Position numbers and translations under genes: made by a program. Positions 26,056-33,446 of a stretch of DNA of 64,000 nt are shown here, piece by piece. The notes beneath the pieces were generated by a model that was given only the letters and a program-made list of their open reading frames with translations, had not been told where the DNA came from and ran no database searches. Each line of letters begins with the position of its first letter. Positions within the stretch are counted from its first letter, which is position 1. Source of the stretch: JAOAPY01 sp038237475 (GTDB lineage Bacteria; Acidobacteriota; Blastocatellia; Pyrinomonadales; Pyrinomonadaceae). The DNA is taken from positions 581,864 to 645,863 of the forward strand of contig JBBRYS010000001.1 of assembly GCA_038237475.1 (NCBI GenBank), written 5' to 3'.

Positions 26056-27066
26056 ATGAAGATATTTTTCATTTTTCTCTTTGTCTTACCATTTGGCTCA
26101 GTAAACGGTCAGAGCCCCCCGCTTGGAAATATTGATTTTTACGGTTTGCGCCGCATCTCTGAACAGCAGGCGCGGCAAGCGCTCCACATCAACGACCGTG
26201 ATCCGAGTCCCGCCTCGCTGGAAGAAGCACAGCAACGTTTGGAGGCTATACCAAACGTCCAGCAGGCTCGTCTAAACCTGGTGTGCTGTGAGGCGGGCAA
26301 GACCATTCTTTACGTTGGAATCAAAGAAAAGGGTGCGCCTTCGGTGCAATTTCGTCCAGCGCCAAAGGGCGCGATTCGTTTGTCTGGAATAATCGTACAA
26401 GCGGGGGAGGCGTTTGACTATGCCTCTACGGAAGGGATCGAAAAGGGGGATGCGAGCGAAGACGACTCGCAGGGCCATGCTTTGTACTCCTATCCGAAAG
26501 CCCGTGCCATCCAGGAGAGGTTCATCACTTTCGCCGCGCAGGATTTGAAGCTACTTCGTGCCGTGTTGCGCGAGTCAGGGGACGCTCAACATCGCGCGTT
26601 GGCGGCCGAAATCATTGCTTATACGGCAAACAAGAAGGATGTGGTGGCGGACCTTGTGTATGGAATGGGGGATCCGGAAAGTGTTGTGCGCAATAATTCG
26701 ATGCGGGCGCTCGCAATCATCGCGGGCTTCGCGCGACAATTCCCTAATCAACGAATCGAAGTTCCTGCCAAACCGTTTGTTGAAATGCTCAACTCAATTG
26801 TATGGACTGACCGCAACAAGGCTTCGTGCGCTCTGTACCGGATCACCGAAAGACGCGATCTCGCGGTTCTCGCAAAGCTGCGTCTACATGCCCTGCCATC
26901 GCTCATTGAAATGTCGCGTTGGAAAAGTCCAGGACACGCGCTTTGTCCATTCTTTCTCCTTGGACGCGTCGGCAATATTTCGGAAGAAGAAATTTCAAGA
27001 GCCTGGGCCAACGGCAACCGTGAAAGTCTGATCGAGATGGTGACAAAGAGGGTCGAATCAAAATGA
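26056..27066 (+). CDS. Secreted protein with POTRA-like and HEAT-repeat-like regions
   Basis: The product has 336 residues. The signal peptide is MKIFFIFLFVLPFGSVNGQ. Residues ~20-95 resemble a POTRA domain (IDFYGLRRISEQQARQAL, then a short helix and VQQARLNLV). Residues ~160-310 are helical with HEAT-type periodicity (LRAVLRESGDAQHRALAAEI, DPESVVRNNSMRALAII). The frame is open to 26023, but the upstream 11 codons belong to a decayed gene, so ATG 26056 is chosen. The function is unknown; POTRA domains usually contact other envelope proteins. Confidence 0.75.
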   Translation: MKIFFIFLFVLPFGSVNGQSPPLGNIDFYGLRRISEQQARQALHINDRDPSPASLEEAQQRLEAIPNVQQARLNLVCCEAGKTILYVGIKEKGAPSVQFRPAPKGAIRLSGIIVQAGEAFDYASTEGIEKGDASEDDSQGHALYSYPKARAIQERFITFAAQDLKLLRAVLRESGDAQHRALAAEIIAYTANKKDVVADLVYGMGDPESVVRNNSMRALAIIAGFARQFPNQRIEVPAKPFVEMLNSIVWTDRNKASCALYRITERRDLAVLAKLRLHALPSLIEMSRWKSPGHALCPFFLLGRVGNISEEEISRAWANGNRESLIEMVTKRVESK

Positions 27067-27134
27067 AAAGCCGCCGCCAAAAACGAAACCCGATCGTTTA
27101 CACAAAATCCTTGACGTCCGGCTTCATCCTTCTT

Positions 27135-27866
27135 CTACAAAAGCTTTCCCAGCGTGTGTGGCAACATCTTCCGCCACCAGGGCCAGTCGTGATTTACGTC
27201 GGCGCCCCAGAGGTCCAAAGTGTGCGGGATACCTTTCGCATTCAGGATATCTGAAAGTTGACGACTTCGTTCGGGCGCTTCGTAGTTCCCTTGCCCGGAC
27301 AACAAAAAGATCGCATCCGCCTGCCGCAGCTGGCCGAGCTGATGCTCATCATTCAGATTCGAAAGATAGTCAACCGGATTGTTGAAGTAGACATTGTCGT
27401 CGTAGTGGCCTTTGAGATATGACTTGATGTCGTACCCGCCACTCATGGCGATCACGCCGCGAAACAAATCCGGGTGTTTGAAATAAGTGTTGAGTGCCAG
27501 AAAAGCGCCGAGGCTTGCGCCCGTCGTCATGGGCCGAGCACCCTCACCGCAGTCGGTGCGAATCAGCGGCAGCACTTCGTCCGTGATGTAGCGATCGTAT
27601 TGCGTCAGTAGTTCCGCCTTCAGGTGCGACGGCATCTGCTCGTTGAGCAAACTGTATTTGTTGACGCTGTTGATCGAATAAGCGCGCACCTGCCCGCTGT
27701 CAATAAAAGGCTGAATCGCATCGACCAGATGAAAGCGCTCGTACTCGAGATAATCCGCCGCGGCGGTCGGAAACATCAAGAGCGGATAACCTGCATGGCC
27801 GTAAGCGACCAAAGGCATTTCAATATTCAGATTCGAACTGAACCAGGCAGTTGTTCGGCGTTCCAT
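27135..27866 (-). CDS. Esterase family alpha/beta hydrolase
   Basis: The product has about 243 residues. The nucleophile elbow GASLG (Ser near 118) lies in MTTGASLGAFLALN, followed by the family landmark HPDLFRGVIAMSGGYD. The late GADVNHDWPWWRKML carries the likely catalytic His. It fits the putative esterase (antigen-85/EstD-like) family and has no signal peptide. The ATG at 27866 is preferred over the TTG six codons earlier because AAAGGT lies five bases upstream. It converges with the POTRA/HEAT gene. Confidence 0.88.
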   Translation of the reverse strand: MERRTTAWFSSNLNIEMPLVAYGHAGYPLLMFPTAAADYLEYERFHLVDAIQPFIDSGQVRAYSINSVNKYSLLNEQMPSHLKAELLTQYDRYITDEVLPLIRTDCGEGARPMTTGASLGAFLALNTYFKHPDLFRGVIAMSGGYDIKSYLKGHYDDNVYFNNPVDYLSNLNDEHQLGQLRQADAIFLLSGQGNYEAPERSRQLSDILNAKGIPHTLDLWGADVNHDWPWWRKMLPHTLGKLL

Positions 27867-28306
27867 ATTTACCTTTCGAAGCAAAAGGCCCTTTAGAAAA
27901 GCGGCCTGCGAAGATAAAAGAATGTTGCGGTTTTTGTAACGAAGGATATTCGCTCAGGTGGCCAGCGTACGCAAGCCCGCAGAGGAACCGCGGAGCCTGG
28001 GGGAGCGACGCACAGTGAGAGCCAAATGCAATCCAGTGGATCTAAACAATGCACCTACAAGGCATCTGGAGCAAGGGGCGCAGCCGTAAGCCTTTGCAGC
28101 TTTCCGCCTTTCAGCGAACATTCTTACCCACCGGAAGCGAGCGGCTTGGGACCGGGCATATCGTGTGCGAACGACAAGGGTATCTCGCTAGTGGGGTGAT
28201 TCATCCCCCTTCCGGTTATCTCGGGCTTCTTGACGCTCAAATACTCATCTGTTATAAAAACTGCCTGCGCCCGAGCATGGTTTTCAACTATGCAGCGGGC
28301 GCTTAT
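27867..28306. other. Intergenic region upstream of tRNA-Asn
   Basis: These 440 bases contain no convincing gene. They end with the tRNA promoter described separately. Short frames in both directions lack ribosome sites and family resemblance. Confidence 0.5.
28230..28258 (+). promoter_or_regulatory. Sigma-70-type promoter of tRNA-Asn
   Basis: TTGACG at 28230-28235 and TATAAA at 28253-28258 are separated by exactly 17 bases. Transcription would start near 28265, about 40 bases before the mature tRNA. Confidence 0.7.
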
Positions 28307-28366
<60 letters not shown>

Positions 28367-28381
<15 letters not shown>

Positions 28382-29884
28382 GATTGGACGAAGGTCGCCG
28401 GAAGGAGCTCCGGCGGCCTTTTCGTTTTGCCACGCAGTGTTCGTAACGGCAAGAAGATCAAAGGGTTGGCGGAATGTAGCGGTCAGAGTTCGATCCTTCC
28501 AAGTCGAGTTCGAACAGACAAAATTGAGAAGTTTTCGCTTTTCACTTTGATTTTGTTTTTTGAATAGGAAATAGGCCTTTTTAGAGAGTTCTAATAGACG
28601 GACGCCGTCTTTGAGGTAATCATGATTTGCGTCTTCATGTTCAGCGATCTGATCAGTTAAGCGCCGCTGTGTTTGTCTCCACTCATGAGTCTTGCGTTCA
28701 AAGAACGCTGGTTCAATAAAACCATCGAGCCGATCCTCGTATAGCTTATCGAGACGGTTTTGAGTTTTGCTATGCTCTGCTCGTAGTCGAGCAACAGCCT
28801 CATCCCGGAAGCGTTTCTCGTCTGCATGGCTTTGGTGCAAGGCTTCGGTTACCCAGTCCATCACTTCATCATCAAAGACGAGGCCTTTCAGCAAATCCGC
28901 AAAACACTCCTCCAAAACCTCCTCGCGGGCGTAAGGTTCCTCGCATTTCCCCTTGTTGCCGGTGCAATGGTAGTAAACGTACTTGCCCTTCTTCTTTTCG
29001 GCTACTAATGCACAACCACAATGCCCGCAGCTGACCAGACCGGAAAAAGCAAACTCGTGTTTAGCCACTTTCTGCTTGGTCGTGAAACGCCCGTCGAGGA
29101 TTTCCTGTACTCGATCAAAAAGCCCCATTGAGATCAATGGTTGATGACTGCCGCGGTACGTCTTGCCATTCCAATCGAAGTCGCCTGTGTAAACCCGTTT
29201 TCGCAGCAACTTATGTATGTTGGATTTTGATACTGGCTTCTTAGCCCCGCGCGAAACCAAGCCGGCCTGCCGAACTCTCTCAGTAACTTCGAGGATTGAA
29301 CACTGCCCGGTCGCGTACCACTGAAAGATTTGGGTGATGATGGGAGCAATATCAGGATCAGGTTCAATAATCCTTTTGCCGTTGGGTCCCATGACGTTAC
29401 GGTAGCCGAGCGGTGCGAAGGACGGATAGATTGCCTGTTCCGCCTTCTCTAACATTCCCTTCTTGGTCTCTTCCGACAAATTGTCGATGTAGTTCTTGGC
29501 CATCAATACCTTGATGCCGTGCATGAATTTGTCGGACGAGCGTGAGTCCCTGGAAAGAACAACGCTTTCCTTGACAAAGTGGATCTCAAGGTCCAATTCG
29601 TCCATCGTTACGTAGTCTTTCAAGTTACGATAGAGACGATCTGTCTTCTCGACTAGCAGTACTCGGACGGTTGGCGACCGCTTGAGGAATTTGACCATTG
29701 CGTCGAAGCCGGGACGGCCTGGTTTCTTAGCGGTTTCAATGTCAACGAACTCTTGTACGATCTTGAACTGCTCCGCCTTAGCGTACCGATCCAACAGCTT
29801 CCATTGTGCGGGAATGGAAAAGCCCTCTTTCTCTTGCTCCTTTGAGGAGACTCGGCCGTACTTAACTGCTGCTCTTGTTTCCAT
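28367..29884 (-). CDS. Large serine recombinase (site-specific integrase/resolvase family)
   Basis: The product has 505 residues. The N-terminal resolvase domain (~1-150) shows KYGRVSSKEQEKEGFS with the catalytic Ser, plus LLVEKTDRLYRN. The recombinase domain follows (~160-260, PLGYRNV, IFQWYATGQCSI). A zinc ribbon has CGHCGC and a later Cys pair (CTGNKGKC). A coiled coil (~350-440) precedes the tail. Its stop codon at 28367-28369 lies in the tRNA-Asn T-arm/acceptor region, and the last 15 bases overlap the tRNA. Such enzymes integrate mobile islands; the overlap suggests that the tRNA end is, or adjoins, the attachment site. TATAAT on this strand near 29980-29985 could be the -10 box. Confidence 0.93.
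28391..28422 (+). terminator. Intrinsic terminator of tRNA-Asn
   Basis: AAGGTCGCCGGA (28391-28402) pairs with TCCGGCGGCCTT (28409-28420) with one mismatch, and a T-rich tract (TTTTCGTTTT) follows. It lies ten bases after the tRNA CCA and within the last codons of the recombinase gene on the opposite strand. Confidence 0.75.
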
Positions 29885-30083
29885 GGTGGTTGAGTCTACT
29901 TGCAGGATAGAAAATGCTCATCCGCTACCCGCTAGATGTCCCCTTCTAAGAAAGCCAAATTTAGTTGTGCGATGACGGCATTATATGTTATTGGCACGCT
30001 GTCGGCGCGCTTTTTTGCATATAAAACTCCACGATGAGGGCAGCGTAATGACCCGTGAGCAGCCTAGGGCTACGGAGTAGACT

Positions 30084-30287
30084 TCAGGCGGATATTGCGT
30101 AGCATGAGTCATCGGTTTGGCAGGCCGCGTCTTCATTCTCCATGGCTTCCCATTCCAGTAGAAGGCCAAAAAAGCCGGTGATGTTTTCTGCAATCTCTCT
30201 CGCGTCTTCGTCAGAAATAATGCGAGCGGCATGTGGCTGCCACACTTCCACGGTACGAGTAATCAAGTTGCCCTTAGATCGTTCCAT
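30084..30287 (-). CDS. Small hypothetical protein of mobile elements
   Basis: The product has 67 residues. The segment ISDEDAREIAENITGFFGLL followed by LEWE matches a short protein I recall near recombinases on plasmids and islands; its role is unknown. It lies about 200 bases after the serine recombinase start, in the same direction. Two GAAAG...CTTTC dyads lie 200-240 bases upstream of its start. Coding is supported by the family-like motif only; the ribosome site is weak. Confidence 0.55.
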   Translation of the reverse strand: MERSKGNLITRTVEVWQPHAARIISDEDAREIAENITGFFGLLLEWEAMENEDAACQTDDSCYAISA

Positions 30288-30488
30288 GAGAAAACGCAGA
30301 AATTCTGGCGATACTTATTCCGAGAACCGGCTCATCGGGGATTCGGAATAACAAGGGTTGTGCCACCGAAACCCATCGGGAACTCGGTGGACGCGCGATT
30401 GGGCCTTAAGCCATAGAAAGCATTGTTATTAAGATTTTCCGTCCGAGAGTTCTGAGCTTTTCTCAGAGCATGCTAGGGAACTAAAACT

Positions 30489-30523
30489 GGAAAGTTTCCT
30501 TTCCAGTGCAAAGTAAACTTTCC
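30489..30523. promoter_or_regulatory. Two adjacent GGAAAG-N4-CTTTCC dyads, candidate operators
   Basis: GGAAAG-TTTC-CTTTCC spans 30489-30504, within an 8-4-8 perfect palindrome (CTGGAAAG/CTTTCCAG). GCAAAG-TAAA-CTTTCC spans 30508-30523. They lie 200-240 bases upstream of the leftward small gene starting at 30287. A third copy occupies the matching position in front of the DUF433 gene. Confidence 0.5.
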
Positions 30524-30553
30524 GTTTTGAGGTTGAATAGCTAACGCCACGAA

Positions 30554-30793
30554 TCAAAGATAGCGACCGGCGACAAGGGAGGTGTCAGCGCTTGCGAACA
30601 GGTCTTTCCGCGGTTGCGGACACTCGAGAGATCGGCAAGATGATACCGCGCCTTTGAGGGTCTCAAGGACGTCCTGTCCGAACCTCACGTCATGCCACTG
30701 GTAACGTGGTAGCAGTAATGCAGTGAGCTCGCGGTGTTTGAGGTCCGCGATGATGGGGCGCAGATCGGCGTCTGCTTGAAACCGAACCTTCAA
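30554..30793 (-). pseudogene. DUF5615-type PIN-like toxin, N-terminus intact, rest degenerate
   Basis: The first ~21 residues, MKVRFQADADLRPIIADLKH, match the start of DUF5615 PIN-like proteins, with the conserved DADL. The following ~58 residues do not continue the family (no VSHD-like motif) and look like frameshifted or replaced sequence. The TTG start overlaps the stop of the DUF433 antitoxin (TTGA), the normal arrangement for this pair. It may instead be a short divergent member. Confidence 0.5.
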
Positions 30794-31095
30794 GACCGAA
30801 CCTCTGGTACGTCTTCAAGCTTCTGATACAAGAGTGGGTGAGCTGCACGCGCTTGGAGACGCAGGTCGTCAAACTTGGCATGGTTTCGCCGCAGGTGGGC
30901 GTCGACTTCGGTGCGGTGAGCGAGATAATGGGTAATCGCGCCGTAAACCTGCTCAAGCGTCAGGGTGTCATAGTTATCGGCGATACTCTCCGGAGAGAGA
31001 CCGCTCAGAAAATCATAGACAACTGAATCAAGCGAGACACGACTGCCAGTGATCCGAGAAGCGCCATCAACCTCCATGACGTAGCTGGTTTCCAT
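30790..31095 (-). CDS. DUF433 antitoxin-like protein
   Basis: The product has about 101 residues from ATG 31095, chosen because GGGAGGAG lies nine bases upstream; the frame stays open to 31146. The DUF433 core is clear: SRVSLDSVVYDFLSGLSPES followed by IADNYDTLTLEQVYGAITHY. This HTH-like family pairs with DUF5615 PIN-like toxins, and such a gene, apparently damaged, overlaps its stop codon. A GAAAG...CTTTC dyad lies 200 bases upstream. Confidence 0.85.
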   Translation of the reverse strand: METSYVMEVDGASRITGSRVSLDSVVYDFLSGLSPESIADNYDTLTLEQVYGAITHYLAHRTEVDAHLRRNHAKFDDLRLQARAAHPLLYQKLEDVPEVRS

Positions 31096-31294
31096 TGCGT
31101 CATCTCCTCCCTTACTCATTCTAGTGAAGGACCCGAACGCTAACAACGTGAGTTCTCAAGGTTCGCTGTGATGCCTGCCGCCCCGTTCTCGTTTCTTTCC
31201 ATTGCCGGACGAAAATCACGATGAAGTCGCCGGGGAGCTTACCGTGACTGAGCTTCGTCCGCGACCTCAAACACCGGTAACTTTGCTTTACACT

Positions 31295-31310
31295 GGAAAG
31301 TATCCTTTCG
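31295..31310. promoter_or_regulatory. GGAAAG-N4-CTTTCG dyad upstream of the DUF433 gene
   Basis: GGAAAG (31295-31300), TATC, CTTTCG (31305-31310). It has the same layout and spacing to a gene start (about 200 bases) as the pair at 30489-30523. Flanking bases are also similar to that pair in inverted orientation (ACTTTGC and AAAC.GAAAG). Confidence 0.45.
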
Positions 31311-31573
31311 GTTTTCCGCGCTTAGCACCCTCTTGGAGATGCTCGTTACTCGCCAGACAAGATTTCTTAATCAGAGTAAATCAGAATCATTTCTCAGTTT
31401 ACGATCTGCATCGCCTCGCTACGATTGATCAATGGAATTTGGTGGCACACTCTTTGTTAAGGAGAGTGGTGTGCAATGCAAAACTTATATTGGAACAATT
31501 GGTGTTGGAAAGGATGGCCGGGCCAGCACAATTCACGTAGCACGGTATATTCTAGCTATTTGTGAGTTTTTGG

Positions 31574-31609
31574 GGAAAGGATTTCTTTCGCGCGAAAGAT
31601 CTTCTTTCG
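31574..31609. promoter_or_regulatory. Two GAAAG-N-CTTTC dyads upstream of the tyrosine recombinase
   Basis: GGAAAG-GATTT-CTTTCG spans 31574-31590 and CGAAAG-ATCTT-CTTTCG spans 31593-31609, both with five-base spacers. Their junction forms a perfect 14-base palindrome CTTTCGCGCGAAAG (31585-31598). They lie about 230 bases before the recombinase start codon. Confidence 0.45.
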
Positions 31610-31838
31610 TTACGTCCCTCGCTGCTCTGAATCCACGGTCCGACCGTGGTCACTGCATGCAGACTGAGCCTCATTGACACTAGTTCGCTACTCCCATCAA
31701 CAGCTGTCACAGTGAACAACAATCTTGCCTTTTTGCGTAGGGGCCAAAGTTGCGAATAGATGATTGAAGCTCCTCTCTATTAAAGGACAGTGCTCAAGGT
31801 TTTCGATTAAGACAATTGACCGAAAGGAAGATATCTCA

Positions 31839-33023
31839 ATGTCTCATTTAGATCCTGTCACAGTCGACACTCCCCCACGATCACAGCAAGAGATGCTGAA
31901 AGATCATAAGCGAATCCTACAAAACTACTTTGACACCTACATCACTCGTGGATTAAGCCAGAGAACAATAGACGGTGCCTGTTGGTTCATCCAGCGCTGG
32001 TTTGAAAAGATCCGGGTGCGGGACGAGAGCGGTGAACATCAACTCTACATGTGGGAAGCCATGAAGCCCTTCGAAGGGCGCCAGCGTATCAAGGAATTCT
32101 TGCTGACGCTTAGCGCCGTCGATGACGACAACAAAGTTTGTCTGCGGCCTACGACGGTGAGATCGTATGCCACGCAGCTCGAACGCCTGTTCATCAGCAC
32201 ACTCGAGTCCCCGTTTATTGATGGGCTGCAAACAATCTCATCTAGATACGGCCCTATCGAAAACCCATTCACGGGGGTCGAATACCCGCTCCATAGCCGG
32301 GATATTTTGCGCGCCGAAAGATTTTTCCTGACGCCGGAGCAGATTTTGGAGCTGCTGGTCTTCCTGCGGGAAGTTTATCCCGGCCTGACGAATAGGAATT
32401 CTACGGTAGGACGGCTCTATACGATCGTGATGCTGATTACCGAGACTGGCATGCGCTCCATTGAAATCCTCAATCTCGACGCCCTCGGTGACGATAGGGA
32501 CATCTTCTATAACAAAAGAGTGATACAGACACGCTACGGCAAGGGGTGCAACTCATCAGGCCCGCAGACGCGGTTGATGCCCCTGACGGATCCGGCACTG
32601 ATCACACTTATGCAATACGAACGAGAAGTGCGACCGCGCTTCCGCAACCACTTGGTTGAGCCAGCGCTGTTTCTGAGTTTGAAGCGCGAAAGACTTTCTT
32701 ACGGCGCACTACGAGACAGCTTTACACGACTGATAGAGGTTGCCCGCAAGCATGGTGTAAACCTCCCGCCGAATCTGACAATTCACGACCTGCGCGCGAG
32801 TTTCGCAACTAATTACCTTGAGGCAAACCCCGATCAGTTCTGTGAATTGATGGAGTTACTCGGACACGTCAGCCCCTCGTCGACGCTTCTATACATCAGA
32901 TCCAGGGGCAAGAACAGATGGTCGTCAATGAAGGAAGCGCGTGGACTGAGGCCAGGCAAGACGGGTTTCCGTGCGATGGTCTACAACCGAGAAGGGAGTG
33001 GATGCAGTAGTGTGGGATCTTAA
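31839..33023 (+). CDS. Tyrosine recombinase (phage-integrase family), first gene of a three-gene recombinase module
   Basis: The product has about 394 residues from ATG 31839 (AAAGGAAG upstream); the frame is open from 31764. The core-binding domain lies at ~20-130. The catalytic domain shows ETGMRSIEIL (first Arg, ~205), HDLRASFATN (HxxR, ~315), LGHVSPSST (His, ~341) and the nucleophile Tyr in LLYIRS (~350). All catalytic residues are present, so it should be active. It overlaps the next gene by ~26 bases and forms a compact operon with it and the zinc-ribbon protein. Such trios recall the TnpA/TnpB/TnpC-type sets of Tn554-like elements, by arrangement rather than by proven homology. Confidence 0.92.
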   Translation: MSHLDPVTVDTPPRSQQEMLKDHKRILQNYFDTYITRGLSQRTIDGACWFIQRWFEKIRVRDESGEHQLYMWEAMKPFEGRQRIKEFLLTLSAVDDDNKVCLRPTTVRSYATQLERLFISTLESPFIDGLQTISSRYGPIENPFTGVEYPLHSRDILRAERFFLTPEQILELLVFLREVYPGLTNRNSTVGRLYTIVMLITETGMRSIEILNLDALGDDRDIFYNKRVIQTRYGKGCNSSGPQTRLMPLTDPALITLMQYEREVRPRFRNHLVEPALFLSLKRERLSYGALRDSFTRLIEVARKHGVNLPPNLTIHDLRASFATNYLEANPDQFCELMELLGHVSPSSTLLYIRSRGKNRWSSMKEARGLRPGKTGFRAMVYNREGSGCSSVGS

Positions 33024-33441
33024 GGGACTTGCGAAAAAAAACCATCAGATCACCACCGCTCTTCAGCTTCAGGCATTGATCCAGGAGCAGTCGGGAGTGA
33101 TCTTGACGGTGCAAGCTCTAAGGGCGCTCATGCGAGGCTCGCCAGCTGCACCGCGCGTAGAAACGATTCAACTGCTGTGCGATGTATTCAACTGCCGTTC
33201 TGACGCTTTCTACGTTTTCACTCCGAATCCGGCGCGAACACGGCAGTGGGCGAAAGACAGGTTAGAAGGTAAGAAGCCATCACCGTTATACGAACCTCAA
33301 GCCGCCGAGCCCGTCGACGAATTTGTGAAGGCGCCAGATGAAACTGTTCAAGGTGAGAGCACGGGAAAGCCAAAGTCCTTGCGGGCGACATTCACCGACC
33401 CAAGAACGCTTTACAAAGATAGATTGAGATCCAAGGAGTAA
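32998..33441 (+). CDS. Small HTH protein of the recombinase module
   Basis: The product has ~147 residues from GTG 32998; GTG 32971 and GTG 33010 are alternatives in the same frame. A Cro/C1-like helix-turn-helix is visible (LQALIQEQSGVILTVQALRA, then PRVETIQLLCDVFNCRSDA). The C-terminal third is polar and probably disordered. It overlaps the recombinase end and its last codons AAGGAG TAA double as the ribosome site of the next gene, so the three genes are translationally coupled. It likely regulates the module or assists recombination. Confidence 0.8.
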   Translation: MDAVVWDLKGLAKKNHQITTALQLQALIQEQSGVILTVQALRALMRGSPAAPRVETIQLLCDVFNCRSDAFYVFTPNPARTRQWAKDRLEGKKPSPLYEPQAAEPVDEFVKAPDETVQGESTGKPKSLRATFTDPRTLYKDRLRSKE

Positions 33442-33446
33442 CGGAT

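Larger units (their letters stand above)
31096..31838. other. Intergenic region rich in GAAAG/CTTTC dyads
   Basis: No gene is supported here. An 81-codon open frame at 31432 on the + strand lacks a ribosome site and resemblance to anything I know. The region carries three of the five GAAAG...CTTTC dyads of this zone, listed separately, and the leader of the tyrosine recombinase gene. Confidence 0.45.

Noticed and set aside
31432..31677. 81-codon open frame upstream of the tyrosine recombinase
   Set aside because: No ribosome site and no recognisable motif; it covers palindromic operator-like DNA.
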